Below are positions 21,501 to 33,447 of a DNA stretch of 40,949 nucleotides, piece by piece (the first letter of the stretch is position 1; each line of letters starts with the position of its first letter). Position numbers and translations under genes: made by a program. The notes beneath the pieces were generated by a model. That model ran no database searches and was not told the DNA's origin. It worked only from the letters and a program-made list of their open reading frames with translations. Origin of the DNA: Bigelowiella natans CCMP2755 (taxonomy: Eukaryota > Cercozoa > Chlorarachniophyceae); NCBI GenBank assembly GCA_000320545.1, contig ADNK01002407.1, positions 35,001-75,949 of the forward strand, written 5' to 3'.

Positions 21501-22572
21501 TCCACGTCTGGCCACCAGGGACCACACGCGACGCATGGATTGCGTGCTGGTGTCCCACTTCTGTTTCTTGTCGAACCAGTAGTCGCGCTGGACTTTCTGC
21601 ATGGTTTTCCACAACAGTTTCTTTGTCCGTTGCAGGTCTGCAGAGACCGCAGCAATTGAGTGCCCACGCAATTTGAGACGGTTGCGGAGTCTGGACTTGG
21701 CTTTGATCGCAGTCTTGATCCTTGTGAGCTTGGGGTTCCACCAGACACACTGACTGAACTTCCGGCAATGCCTGGGCTTTGTTGAACCCAGCACCCTCTT
21801 GCACACATCCATGGTCCGATGGAGCCAGGAGGCATGGGAAGAGTGTTCAGCTGCTTTGATGTCGGCAGTCAGGGCGTTCTGGAGCTTTTTCTTCAGGTGT
21901 GGAAGTCTGCCAAGTTTCGGTTTCCTCACAAACGCTGTCGGGGTGATTCCCACATCAACCATGCACTCCAAGACCGCGTGCCCTGAGGAGGACTCTTTGA
22001 CAGCAAAGGACGGAGTTGGGTTTCTTCCGCACGCAGGAAACCACACCACGTGATCAATGGTCGAGCTCACCTGTGCTCCTTTCCGTTCCACCACGTGGGT
22101 GGGTGCAGGATCCTGATCGTTCAGGATCGTGCAAGGAAGAAATTTCCCTTCCAGTGCGGCACGCCACTTCCGTCCCTTTTCAACTTTCAAGCGTTGGCAG
22201 TCCGTCTCAGGAGGTTGGATTGGGTCAAGAAGGCACGCATTCAGATCGCCACAGAGCAAAATGCCGGTGCAGTCTCCAAAGCGCGTGGCCACATCGTTGA
22301 GATCCAAAGTCAGGAGACGCAGGAATCTGTCAATTGTGGCCTTTGGGGGGTGCGTGGACGTTGCACAGGTGGAGGCATCCCTTTTGCAGGCGAATTCTGA
22401 TCCAACAGCACTCCACGCCCGCCTCACCCACTCTTCTCCACATTGGTTTGAGGGCTTCAAACTTGACTCCTTTTCTGATCAGGAAGCCGGTGCCTCCACC
22501 TCTGACGCTGTCAGGGCGGGGAAAACTGGTCACTTGCCAGTCGGGCGGAGACCGATGTTCCGTTCTTTCTGA
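21500..22572 (-). pseudogene. LINE endonuclease domain (APE/EEP type)
   Basis: Reading right to left: GGGTGFLIRKGVKFEALKPM and LHLCNVHAPPKGHN in one frame (22572-22335), then ILLCGDLNACLLD and VSSTIDHVVWFP in the next. GDLNA and S-x-IDH are the catalytic-pocket motifs of the exonuclease-endonuclease-phosphatase fold; the enzyme nicks target DNA to prime reverse transcription. One frameshift lies near 22335. The start of the domain is present only as an R-T-R-F-like remnant. A basic linker leads into the polymerase. Confidence 0.8.
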
Positions 22573-23097
22573 GTGAAATCTTGTCCGATGAAATAATCAT
22601 TTCGTTTTTTTTTCACGATAAACTGAAAACATCTAAGAAATTGTTCCTGCTGACAAAAACATCAGAGAGTCCCTTGAGATAGCGGTGGGTCTTTGTGGAC
22701 GATGGCACAGATAGATGAAAGAATCCCCTGCATATATCTGAAATATACTTTCTAAAATTCACGTGGAAGAGATGGCGCATTATCTTTGCATCGAGATTCA
22801 TCGAGCGGAGATGCAAGCGGACGAAATCGCGTCTCACAACAAAAACAACAATAATCCAATGTTTTCGGGTGATGGACACACGAGAGATAAGAGAGATGAG
22901 AGATGAGAGATGAGAATATCTTCTCGGGCGTAGATCTGACAAATATTTATAGATATTTGTGGTGTATAATCTTCGATAATTTTGTTGATATTTCGCAACA
23001 ATTACAACAGCTGTAAACCAACATTTTCCACTAGAATCCCCGTCCAGGCTCAAGCTCCCCGCCCTCCTCGCTGTGGTGTTTTCCTCTGGTAGTAGCC
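22573..23097. other. Intergenic region upstream of the 23.1-kb gene
   Basis: AT-rich DNA with repeated AGAGATGAGAGATGAGA words near 22888-22915. A 171-codon minus-strand frame (22613-23128) covers it but has no recognisable motif and overlaps the better-supported exon at 23098. The plus-strand gene's promoter is presumably here; no clear TATA box was identified. Confidence 0.35.
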
Positions 23098-23333
23098 ATG
23101 TCGGCGATCTCCGGGACCGCAGCGTCACTGAGCTACATCAAAATAGTGTTTAGAGGAGTGAGAAAGACGCTTGTGCTGCTGCCAATGACAAAGCCAGGAA
23201 CTATCCGGAAGCTGTTGAGATCTGTTTACCATTTGAAAGAAGACGTAGCTGCTCTGTATGATCCTAGACACGACACGGTACTTCTCGTATTGTTATCTTT
23301 ACTTTTCTGTTTCTCTCTTTCTCTTTCTCTCTC

Positions 23334-23374
<41 letters not shown>

Positions 23375-23391
23375 TCTCTTGTGTGTGTGGT

Positions 23392-23424
<33 letters not shown>

Positions 23425-23929
23425 CTCCCATCAAACGCTCATCCTATCTTACCGACTGCAACCTCACCTAATTAGTTGCTGTGCACACATCTTCCACGTA
23501 GATAATCCCCTTGCTACTTGTGCTGAGCGCCCCCTCCGCCTTCTCATCGATCTACGGGTTGGTGACAGAAAAGTCCGGAATTCGTCAATTCGAAGAGAAG
23601 CAGGTTGCTTTTATTTATGTACTTTTATTTATGTATTATAATAGAAATCCGCGTATGAAATCGCGTCATATAAAGCCTGGATGTCAAAACACTTTGTTTG
23701 AACCCTCAGGAGAAGACCTACTCGTCAAAGAAGAGAGCTTCGAGTGAAGAGTGCGTTATTTCAATACAGACGTTGAGCAATGATGGAAGAGAATGCATGA
23801 AGAAATATAAATCCTATTGCGCGAAACAAGATTCAAGATCAGCTGCCCAATTTTATTTTATCCCCCATTCGTCACCCCCCTTTCAAATTCCTGCGCGAAA
23901 ATGCACACAAGCACGCACACGTTCATTGC

Positions 23930-23974
<45 letters not shown>

Positions 23975-24644
23975 ATTTGTGCTATTAGTGTGTTTGAGTT
24001 GTACAATGTGTCATGTATGTTCCAAAACATTCTTCCGCGTAATAATTTCGGGTTTTTGCTCCTAACTTATGGACCTTGCGCTCCTGACACAGAATTCATG
24101 GTGCTTTCTACAACAGCCCGGTAGCAGATGCTCGCCACACACGTTAGTGTGAGAAATACTGTCTTGAGTACTTCCTCGTTCGAGTAGCTCACAACTCATT
24201 TCTCCCTTTTCTACCATCTCATTTTAATTCATTACATCAACCACATTGCGATGCCGTTGCAATAACTGTGGAATCCCTTTCAGAAGCTCCAAGAGAGGCC
24301 GACAACGCGCGGCGGCCAGAGAGCGGATTACAGCGAAAGGTACCGAGCGACTGTAGGACATTCCCTCGTAGCAATCGAAAGGTTTTTCACGTAGTTCTTC
24401 TTCGGGTTCTCCGATCTTGGCTGGCATTGGTTGTTACATCGGTTGCACGCGTTTGGGGGTCAGATAGGTGTGCACGGGGGAAAGAACAAGAAGTATATGA
24501 CTAGGAAGCATTAGGACTTTGAGTATTGTGTCGACGAAATCAATTGTTTGCTCAGTGGAAAGCGCTCGCTCGAGGCAATGGGAATCCGGCCGATGTCAAG
24601 GCGATCTGGTTCTTACAACACTTACAACAATTTAAGCCGAAATG
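23098..24644 (+). CDS. Unrecognised multi-exon gene; N-terminal ubiquitin-like/PB1-like fold possible
   Basis: Exon 1 (23098-23277) starts MSAISGTAASLSYIKIVFRG and includes a hydrophobic beta/helix pattern, TLVLLPMTKPGTIRKLLRSV, ending YDPRHDT in phase 0. Exon 2 (23502-23603) continues IIPLLLVLSAPSAFSSIYGL and ends EEKQ in phase 0. Exon 3 starts at 23710 (EKTYSSKKRASSEE). Two later exons have good sites on both sides: 24284-24339 and 24556-24644. Two phase-consistent readings exist for them: KLQERPTTRGG with SLEAMGIRPMSRRSGS, or APREADNARRPESG with WKALARGNGNPADVKAIW. The choice depends on where exon 3 ends. The 3' end is not found. 'IKIVFRG...LP...TIRKLL' resembles PB1 or ubiquitin-like domains, which is inference only. 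Confidence 0.55.
23338..23423 (+). repeat. (CT)n(GT)n microsatellite inside an intron
   Basis: Lies between exons 1 and 2 of the plus-strand gene at 23098, with pyrimidines on the sense strand. Confidence 0.95.
23935..23971. repeat. (TA)n microsatellite in an intron
   Basis: About 18 TA units downstream of exon 3 of the same gene. Confidence 0.95.
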
Positions 24645-25771
24645 GTTTTCAATAGCCAAAACACACACGCGCTCACACGCACGCACACGCACACACGCAC
24701 ACGTATACACACACGTACACACACGAAGCATTGCTGCGTTAAGTATAATATCCATTTATTTATTGATTCGTTTTTACGACAAATACTCAGTTCCCAATCC
24801 GAAGGGGCGCTTGCACCTATGATTTCTTCAAAGCTGGGATTTCAACAGGCATTAAGCATTAATTGAGAGAATATACCGAATTTGGTCATTACCTGGAAAT
24901 TGGTGTTGTCGGAGCAAACGCAAAGCGTGCATGAATTTAACAGATACATCGTCGAAGAATCACACTCATCATGTTGCCGTACTTCGGCGCGACGATCAGT
25001 GAGATTGGGCAAAGGATTGTTTGAAAGCATTTGTGTTGTTGAACTGAATGTAATGATAGTTTTTCCAAAATAATGAGAACCACCGATTGTGGACATGGCA
25101 TTGTGATGCCGTACTAACTTAAAGCGCGCAAACTCGTTTAGTGAGAAGCAGCATGTGTTCCAGTATGGCAGTGTTCGCGCGAGATGCAGCAGCTAAGTCT
25201 AGGTGTGTTGCGTGTTGCAATAGTGCATGCGTATGCGTGCATACGCATGTGACATGTGCAGTATTTTGACATTCAATGTTGAGGAACAATGACCTGTCAA
25301 TTTTGCTTGTTTGCTCAAAATGGCAGCAGCTATGCATGCATGCATGGAAGCCACTACGATGACGACATCATAATCATGACATAACAACCATGTCGTTTTG
25401 TCAAGTTGTGCAATGAATCTAGTGAACACTAAGTGCGCACTGGTGCAGTTTTGCAGTCCATGGCAGTCAGGCACAGGGCAGTGTGTGTGCGCTGCCGCTT
25501 AGCTAATTCGCAGATGCATCAGGTGCGCAGTTGTTGAGACCCTACTGACGTCAATGTGATCCACGCTTTTGTCTTGTGCCTGCATCCCGCAGCGGTTACT
25601 TGCTGGCGTCCTTTTGCAGGTACACTGATGCATGTATGTCGTTGCTGTGCTGTGATCAGCATGATGATAGACATGCACCAGATTCTGTGCATGTTTCATT
25701 ACAAACTAGACAACATTTAGACTTTTTTGCATGTCACAGCTTTAAATGGTGCCTGCAATGACTTGCCAACA
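24645..25771. other. Non-coding stretch with CA repeats and a small perfect hairpin
   Basis: It holds a CA-rich tract (24660-24724) and a perfect inverted repeat at 25226-25249, with 11-bp arms CATGCGTATGC and a 2-nt loop. The base style of 25100-25760 again resembles the 2.2-3.6 kb and 15.3-22.5 kb regions. No gene is supported. A possible last exon of the 23.1-kb gene may start after ACTCAG at 24798. Confidence 0.4.
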
Positions 25772-27413
25772 CTAGAGACTTTGTTTCTCTTCAATGTGCT
25801 CAGAGTTCAGAAACATTTTTGGCCCCTTTTTCTTCTTTGATGAACCGTAATGATCCAGGGAGACTATTCCCGGTTTGCGTTTCCGCAAAGTGTCTTTCTT
25901 ATTCAGAGTTGTCGCGGTCATGCTGAAAGGCACAAAAGTCTTCTCCAGCGATTTGAATGTCACGATTTTGTCGGCTTGGAATTTGGTGTAGTCGATCCCT
26001 GTGTTTCGGTTACGAATACACGTTGTACAATGATGTCTTCCGGGTCTAAGTTGATCTCTGATGGCTCAACCTCCACTCCATTTGCAGTAACGACGAGGAT
26101 CTGTTCACAAATGATGAAAATGTGCAAAAGTGGTTAACACTGCTGCCCGCTAATTACTTATGTCGTTACAAAATACTACCCTGATGTAACCGAGGAGCGA
26201 AGTTCGCAGGTCTACAGAGCCGCTCAAGTTAAGGTGAAGTCTCGCCATGCAGTCTGTCAGGTCCACTGTGCTCCTTTGTTTGCGTGAGTGGTTGTGTTTG
26301 GTGTGTGTGTATGTGTGTGTGTCAGGGAGAGGGGGATAGTTGCTAATAGCAAACTGCAATAATGTGCATCATTGAAATGCGGAAAAATCAAACCAGAATA
26401 TGTACAAACCGAACGACATTGCTCTTCTCACAGCCCTCGCATTCTGAATTCCTCGCGAATACAGTCACCCGTCCAGCATAGTAAGGCGACGATACGGATG
26501 TATATGGACTTTCAAGTCCTATGAAAACTCTGATCGAGTAGGGTTGACCCAGGATAGTCTTGTGAACCTTCTTGAAGTAAAGAAGGTAGTAAACTTCACC
26601 TCGATTGGGCTTGTACTTCTTCAGCAGATACTCCTTGAAAAGGAGACTTTTCTCCTCTTTGGTTCTTCCCGGATTTGGGAGTTTGAAGTCATCGTAGGTG
26701 TATCCGAGTTTCTCAATGTCCCTCACTTGATCTGAGGTCCAGTATCCGTTGCTTGAACAGAAAGGTGCCAATCCCGTTTCCCCGGTGACGGTGGATCCAC
26801 GCCGCAAAACATATCGAGTTTTCCGGGTCAAGAACTTGAAGAGTTTTTGTGAAGAAAATTGATGGAATGCCATCCATCTGTGTGATGTCGTCTGCCCAGT
26901 CGAAGTACGGGAAGCGGGGCTTTTTAGAAGCAGTAAGCCATTTTACCTTCTCAGCCTTGTCCTCGCTCACGTTGTCAGCGATGATTTTAGCCTCTTTTCT
27001 GATTTCTTGTTCGATTAGAAGCATGTAAGCGCGATGCCATGTCGGGAAAAGAATGGATCCGTGGTGGCAATATCCTTTCCATGCAGTCTCCTTAGCTTCG
27101 CCTTCTATGGGATCTCCACTATAGCGCTTGTACGGCAATCCATGAATGCCTCCGATTTGATAGAATGAGCCTGAGAAAGTAAAAACGTCAATCTAAATTC
27201 GACATTAAATGGTTTGAACGCTACCCGGATCATCCGGATTCTTCGCCTTGATCGCATTGAAGCCATGACCAAAAAAATCCATTGATAGGGAAGGTCTCCA
27301 TCAAGACCAGAGCTTGATCGACGGATGTTGTGTCGGATTCCGACGTCCTTTGGTGGAGAAACAACGAGTGGTTCCTTGCCATCCATTGTCTTTTTGCCAG
27401 TCAGATTCTTCAT
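25772..27413 (-). pseudogene. Fungal-type tyrosinase lacking the CuB half, with frameshifts
   Basis: Copper phenol oxidase relative. Minus-strand exons: 27413-27225, 27170-26410, 26273-26180 and 26100-25772. It starts MKNLTGKKTMDGKEPLVVSP. A run of seven T near 27281 breaks the frame before FFGHGFNAIKAKNPDDPG. The CuA site is intact: FYQIGGIHGLPY, GYCHHGSILFPTWHRAY. After FPYFDWADD and KTLQVLDPEN the reading jumps, with a frame change, to TVTGETGLAPFCSSNGYW, which in relatives lies beyond the CuB site. The HN..H and FWLHH motifs have no room between them. The C-terminal domain follows, with PYYAGRVTVFARNSECEGCE, a Cys pair typical of fungal tyrosinases, then LHLNLSGSVDLRTSLLGYIR and ILVVTANGVEVEPSEI. 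Another frameshift lies near 26010. It cannot make a two-copper enzyme as it stands. Confidence 0.8.
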
Positions 27414-28560
27414 TTTTGGTGTGCTTCGTGCTTGGATTTTGTGTGCACCGCACTTGGGAAGAGCAACATCTTGCAGAAAACTTCGCATGTTCCCTCGACA
27501 AACACGGCAAAGCGACAACAAAATCCCCATGTCGTCGTGTGGACATTCAGCACCGAAACTTTGATTTGGTTCCAGTTGGTGCTGGAACTGCAGCTGGTGT
27601 GCTCTTTTCTTGCTCTGCTTTCCTTCGCTCATGGAATGTGGCCATTTGAATCTAGTGTTCGCGTCAAAATCGCTTTCTTCTGACACCGGACACCCAAAGA
27701 GAAACGCGATGCAATGCAAGAGAAAAGTGCTGCGAGTCATTGAACACCCGCAGCGTCCGGAGGAGGGGCCGGAGCGATTTGGACTCAAATGTGTTGTCAA
27801 GTGTGTTGTCAGATCTGTGAGAACACGCACGCGCGAAGTTCAATATTCGATCTTCGAGGAACATTGCTCCATGGATCAGGGATCTAAATCTAGAGATTCT
27901 CCCGCTGTTCCCTCTCCTCGGAGATCCACTGGAGATCGTCCAAACCCTCCATGATCCATGGGGCGGGGCATCCTTGTCGTCGCTCTCGCGGGCATTTTGG
28001 TGTCTAGCAAATCGTTTCGCGGAGGAAAAGGGTCGGATGCAATCTGATTAGATGCTAAATGCATCGTTGCCTTGACAGTGTTCTCACAACAGAGCAGAGG
28101 CGGAGCAGAGACTGTGCTTAGCACCCACGCTATCTGCCCTCCCCATCCCGCAAAGTTTGGTGCAAGTGATGGGATTTCATGGTGACCATGTGAACTTCGA
28201 CAAATCTGCTGCAGGGATGCGTTGGGCAGGACATGTTGGGTTGCGGTGCGACTGTATTTTAAATTTGTTTGATGATTTAGTCATAGCAAAGTTCATGCTG
28301 ACCTTCTGTTTCATGAGAGCACATCCCTCATGCGGAACACCTGAAGAGACGAGAAAGAACATGTTCATGTGATTTGAGTCTAGAGATCACACCTTTTGTT
28401 CTTGCAACAATCAAAAACCAGATGCAGATTGCACACACAATGAAATGATACCTGAAGAGACTTCAATGAATGCACTGCCTTGTGAAACCATCGAAGAAAA
28501 CAAAAATAACGTTGATCTTGTAGAAAATGAAATGTGTTTTTTTCTTACATTGCAATGAAA
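27414..28560. other. Stretch with no supportable gene
   Basis: The minus strand stays open upstream of the tyrosinase start (to 27830), but without a domain or a convincing splice site, so an earlier 5' exon cannot be excluded. From 27850 to 28560 I see nothing coding. Confidence 0.3.
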
Positions 28561-28564
28561 AGAT

Positions 28565-29630
28565 ATAGTGATCCTCGTTACGTCAACACGACGGTTTTTG
28601 GCTTTCTTCCTCACACGAATCTCTTCAGTGATATGAGAGCGTTGGTAAGTAAGCTGTTGCATGGCGAGGCTTTTCCAGGCCATGTGAGTAACGACAAGAA
28701 GCTTTTCTTAGATGCAATGCAGTCGGAATTCGGATACATTTTCGTATTTTGGGACATTCCTCAGCATCTCTGTGCCAAGAACTACAATAACCACGGTTTG
28801 TGCATTGACACATAGCATTCTAATCCATTCATAGCACAATCCCCTCCCCAAAGATCAACGTGTTCTAAATCTCCTTCTCAACTTGCCTATCTATGCTACC
28901 AAGAAAATTGCGGCCTGACAGCAGTCTTGAGGGACTTTGAATTGTCACACATTCAAGATAAGAGTTATGCGTTCCCCCCCTCCGCCCCACGGGAGCTTGC
29001 AAAAATAGACTATTCGGCCTGCGACGGGAAATGGGGACGGAGTTGCTTTAATTGCGCAACATATCCTGCCTCGGTGGGACTGCCGGTTCCAGAAAATTCA
29101 GGAATGCTCGATAGGTCATCATTGACACTAAACCCTTGGTGCTACACTCGTACATGTTCTTGCTTTTCAGTGACAAGATACAAGATGTTTAATGTCAACA
29201 GAGTTTCTGACCATGATAGCCCATCCGCACCATCGCGCACACTTCCTCTCTCATGTTTTAGATCTGACAAATTTTGAACTTCACAAACAAGAGATTTCAC
29301 ACATTCAAACCGGATTCATCACACATGTCTATAGTTTAGGCTTTTGTCATTCCTGTGTCGTCGACTCGAAAAAATCATGGCACCCTAGCTAGCCAACAAA
29401 ATGCCTCTACTAATCCTCCCCCTTGTTTCTTGTGCAGATATCTTCCAAAAATGGCTTCTTTTCCCGATGCCTTTTGCAGATGTTACCAGGCTGGTGAATG
29501 GCTGCCATCTGAAAACTGTTTTGCCAACACTGGAACAGATCATAATCCCAAAAAGATCAAAGTTTCCTGCAAATTTCAAAACCCTCCAGAGCTGAATCAA
29601 TGCCGTAACGAAGACGTCATCAGATGGTGA
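28565..29630 (+). CDS. Possible unrecognised plus-strand gene, three exons
   Basis: A frame without stops from a TGAAAAG acceptor at about 28564 reads YSDPRYVNTTVFGFLPHTNL and LDAMQSEFGYIFVFWDIPQH, ending at a GTTTGT donor after 28798 in phase 1. An acceptor GGCCTGACAG at 28921 joins in phase to VLRDFELSHIQDKSYAFPPS and IDYSACDGKWGRSCFNCATY. A third acceptor, TTCTTGTGCAG at 29438, opens two competing frames; the Cys-rich one ends QCRNEDVIRW at 29630. Strong donors inside the first exon (GTAAGTAAG at 28645, GTGAGTAAC at 28684) make the model uncertain. No family is recognised. Confidence 0.35.
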
Positions 29631-30841
29631 AGGTGAGTCTGGAAAATTGATGAAATTTTGCTTTTTCGGGGCGGTTTTTCGTCAAACCTAGAATCAGAAA
29701 TGCAATGCACGCACCAGTGCGTGGCAGAGCCCAGCGCGAAAACTTTGTGCGTCCTGATGCATGATGCAGATCAACATGCGCTTTGGACAAATGTCAGCTG
29801 CATGTCCAGCGCAAAGACATGATGCGACCTAGCGACTGCGGTTCCAGAAGCATTTGGTTGGTGCTTGCTAGCTTGGGCAGACGTGTCAGCATGCTCCTCC
29901 CTGAAGAACACAATTGCGTGTGCAACACCTGTGCGATGCATGTGATCAAGAGCGCCAGAGCGCGCGATGCTGATGACCTCATTGCGCTGCGCATCGATTG
30001 TATGCACACTGGCTAGCTGGCAGCTGGCGTGTGTCAGTCTAGCAGTGCGTGCACACACACACACACACACGTGACCACCAAAAGCCAAAATCAGCCAAAA
30101 TTGGCAACATGCGATCAGACCAAAAATCGACCGAGAACAATCCGAAAAGCGTATCGCGTGAGTCTCCTTTCGGCCGCAGGAAACGCGTGGACTGAAAAAT
30201 CCACCACATCTGATTTGAGCTTTGCTAGCTTTGGGGAGGGCTCAGATCGAACCAAAACTGGCTAGCTGGTCTGAATCAAGTTCGTGTCAGTTTTTTCATG
30301 TTGCTGATGCCTTCGTAGTTGTTGATCAGATCTGACCACAGCTAGTTTGCGCACACCCTCGTGAGCTTGCAAAACTGTCAGTGCAGCAATGAACGCAACT
30401 GCGCCAGCTGCGTTTCAGAAGTGGTGAGCATTTTGCAATTTGCGCCCGCTGGCAGACGTTGAAAAGTGAGGTTTTGAAGCTGAAATTTTCAAGACAAAAT
30501 TCAAATCATGAACTTCAAACAGGCTCCAGTTTGCTTCCAATGTCCAATTGCAACGATTGAGCGCGCAAGGTCGCGCGCGCGGGCAGCATGGCCAAGTGGG
30601 TTGCATTGTGCAAAACCCAGTCGTCACTGGGTTTGGGAAAGTTGTGCAGAGATGCTGATGACATGCGTCAGCACACCTAGTTAGCTAGCTAGCTGCAGCC
30701 ATGCGTGCTGTGTCATCGAATTTTAGCCGTTGACTGACGTCAACATTTGTCATTCATTTTTGACTTTCCGCATCAAAAGTCACATGCTAGCTAGCTAGCA
30801 CACTGTTTCTACCATGATCATGATCGTCATGTCTTTCTTTG
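29631..30841. other. Non-coding, GCTAGC-palindrome-rich region
   Basis: No gene is supported. Words such as AGCTAGCTAGCT (30679-30694) and GCTAGCTAGC (30786-30799) recur, and a short CA tract lies at 30051-30069. Base style matches the transposon-bearing 15.3-22.5 kb stretch. Confidence 0.4.
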
Positions 30842-31460
30842 CTACGACGACATCCTGGCACTGAAGTTGTTGTCATGCCAACCGCTAGACCGACCACTCT
30901 CATTGCTAGCACCGACTCCGTTGCTACGCCTAGCTGCTGCGGAATGACCGGTCGGCCTGCTAACGCGATAAGCACCATCACCGCTTCTGGCCTTTCCTTC
31001 ATGCTCTGCAGGGGCTGTTTCATAAGGCCTATTTGAAAAACCGTCAGGAGTCGTAGCTGCTCCTCTACCTATGCTGCGACGACGGGGGGACGGTGTAGAG
31101 CTCTGCCCCAGTCGCCTTGTCCTCCTACTGTTCCCGCTGCTGGGACGTCTCCCTCTGCCGTGGCTGCTGCTCCTTTCCTTGTCGCTGCGACGGGCACTGG
31201 GTGAAGAAGGGCTCCTGCTACCACGATTGCTACGCCGTCCTCCCCCTCCTCCTGGAAAAAGATGGAAAAATACCACGTTTTGGTTTTCTTTTTAACAATC
31301 GGGTGTCGGAAAAGTGGTCATTGCCAAAAAGTCGAGATGTGAACTTAAAACAAAGGGAATGGCATTTCAAGCAAAATCCCACTTGGAGGAAGCACATCCC
31401 AATCTTTCGGAAGCGCTTTAATGTCAGTAAGAATATCTCCCGACCCACGCATGAATGCGC
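30842..31460 (-). CDS. RS-domain protein, last two exons
   Basis: Exon 31460-31383 (acceptor TGATTCAG, donor GTGGGA, phase 1 at both ends) codes AFMRGSGDILTDIKALPKDW, DVLPP. It joins in phase to exon 31251-30842 (acceptor TTTTTCCAG). That exon begins RGGGGRRSNRGSRSPSSPSA and continues with Arg/Ser-rich sequence (RRSDKERSSSHGRGRR, TPSPRRRSIGRG), ending ARMSS and TAG. Gly/Arg/Ser-rich tails of this kind are typical of nuclear RNA-processing factors such as SR proteins. The folded domain is too incomplete to name, and upstream exons were not found. The RS tail could bind other splicing factors, which is inference. Confidence 0.55.
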
Positions 31461-32215
31461 CTGAATCAATTACGAGAGAACATCGATGCAATTCAAATTC
31501 TTAAAACATTGAAAGGGACGTGGTTATAAGCGAATTCTCTTGGTGCTTTCCTGTCTTGTTTTAACCTCCTATCCCCCCCCCTCTTCCCCCTCCCCCTTCA
31601 TCTCCCTTTCTACCTACAACGCCGTGAACAACGACGGGAGGTTCTATGGCGACTGGAGTGCAATGCTTGAGCGCATGGTTAGCAACCTGACGTCGCATGT
31701 GAATAATACATACGAATTATAATTATAGATACGAACATATATACATATATATTCTACATAAATGTGTGAGTTGTGTGTTTGTGTGTGTGTGCAATATCTT
31801 ATAAGCACGCATATTTTAATAATATTCAAATCCTTGAAACATCCGAAAAATCTGCAAATGGTAAACGTTCGATGACCGAACGCCCCCTGACGGTATGTCC
31901 CTCATAAGCCGTCTCGCTCTTTCTGGGGGGGGGGAGGAGGGGACTTCCAGGACTACATTGCTGCATTTTGACATTTCCATTTGCGCTATATATTTTCAAT
32001 TTGTTATGATCGAAGTACCGATGGCTGCACGTTTCGAGTAGATATTGTTATATGCGGAACCTAGCGATTTCACAAGTAAATGAAGAGTGAAAGCTCTCAG
32101 AAGGAGTATGTTTATAAAGAATTTGATTGGACTTTGATATATCATATGATAGACTACCTAATACTCCCTCACATACTTTTTACACGGGCTCTCCCTCTCC
32201 ATGTTCCTCTCCCCC

Positions 32216-32233
32216 CCCCCCCCCCTCCTCTCG

Positions 32234-32268
<35 letters not shown>
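32216..32268 (+). repeat. Poly-C and (CT)n tract
   Basis: Sense pyrimidine tract directly upstream of the candidate acceptor at 32301. Confidence 0.95.
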
Positions 32269-32271
<3 letters not shown>

Positions 32272-32301
32272 TTTCTCCCACACTGCACATATCCATGCCA
32301 G

Positions 32302-32387
32302 GAACCGAGCGCGAAATGCGAAGCTACCTCGTTTCCTACTTTGGCCTCGAAACCGTTCCCTATCTTGCCTGGACCCCCGCCGCGTAA
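32302..32387 (+). CDS. Possible last exon of an unrecognised gene
   Basis: After a sense-strand CT tract and ATATCCATGCCAG the phase-1 frame reads TEREMRSYLVSYFGLETVPY, LAWTPAA and TAA. A possible earlier exon around 31620-31700 contains NNDGRFYGDWSAMLERM, but the phases do not join directly. The opposite strand is also open over this exon, so this is a candidate only. Confidence 0.35.
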
Positions 32388-32799
32388 AAAAAAAACAAGT
32401 TTTTTATCATCACAAAACAGGCATTGTAGGGGCAGTCCCCTCCCCCCCCCCCCTTCCCCTCCCCCCTGCCTTCCAAACGTCCTCCCCTCTTTTAACTGTT
32501 CATACCGACGGTTAAGATCTGAACTTCTCGATGGGCGTAAAACCCTGTGATTTCGACAGAGACTTTCATTCCGACCCCCACCTGCGAGCGATGGCCAAAA
32601 AATCAATGACAATGCTGACGATAAGAATAATAATGATGAACAGCAGCAGTTGCAAACGAGGCTTTATACGCGTTCTACTGGAAGGGGGGAAATCGCTCTC
32701 TCTTTTTCAAGCTTCATAGCTGTAGGCAGGAGATCGAAGATCAGGGTACTACAACCACAGGCACCACTGCTTTATATGCTAATCATTCTCAATGCGCCA

Positions 32800-32999
32800 T
32801 ATCACACATAGCTATCGGTTGGCACGCTACCGCTTCTACGCAGTCTTTGGTCGGAAGGAACTTCGTGGTGACGTGGAAATTGCATACGTTGTTAAGCAGC
32901 GACTCGATTCTACGTGGCGTGGATTAGAAAAGGGGGAGGGAACGTGATATGGTTGAGACCATGCTGATGGATCATCGATATGTATGAATATGGAGATTA

Positions 33000-33074
<75 letters not shown>

Positions 33075-33408
33075 GAGAGAGAGAAAACTCGTCAACCTCG
33101 CATTCTTAAGGAAAGTCTCCGCAATTCGTCTCTTGGAAGGCGCATCGAAGAAGATTCCAGTATACAACACCTTTGTCGTAGCCTGCAGCCCTCCTACGGC
33201 AATACCAATGCAAAAAACACGATTATATATATATGCGCGGGTCCAATCCACGAGCTTGCTATAGTATATATCTTGATCATATGCATGATATGCACGTGTA
33301 TAATTCTGTGTGTGTATATGCATAAGTGCCTGAGTGTCTGCGTCGCTATTAACTTCCTATTGTACATTTCCTATGCGCTACTGATGTTTCATATAGATAA
33401 ATAAAAAT

Positions 33409-33447
<39 letters not shown>

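Larger units (their letters stand above)
18375..22572 (-). mobile_element. Non-LTR retrotransposon (LINE), decayed and 5'-truncated
   Basis: In minus-strand order: an APE-type endonuclease (from 22572), reverse transcriptase (to about 19700), and a long C-terminal region with SAP-like modules and a Cys/His finger, ending near 18375. The coding frame changes near 22335, 20510, 20275, 19700 and 18690, so this copy is dead. A 384-bp inverted-repeat element interrupts it at 20682-21065. No poly(A) or simple-repeat tail and no target duplication are clear. The upstream end stops within the endonuclease, just after a Q/R-T-R-F-like motif, which is typical of incomplete reverse transcription. Endonuclease type and motif C (FADD) place it among the APE-bearing LINEs, not the R2-type; the clade is not determined. 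Confidence 0.88.

Noticed and set aside
22613-23128. 171-codon minus-strand frame
   Set aside because: No domain, AT-rich content, and overlap with the better-supported plus-strand exon at 23098.
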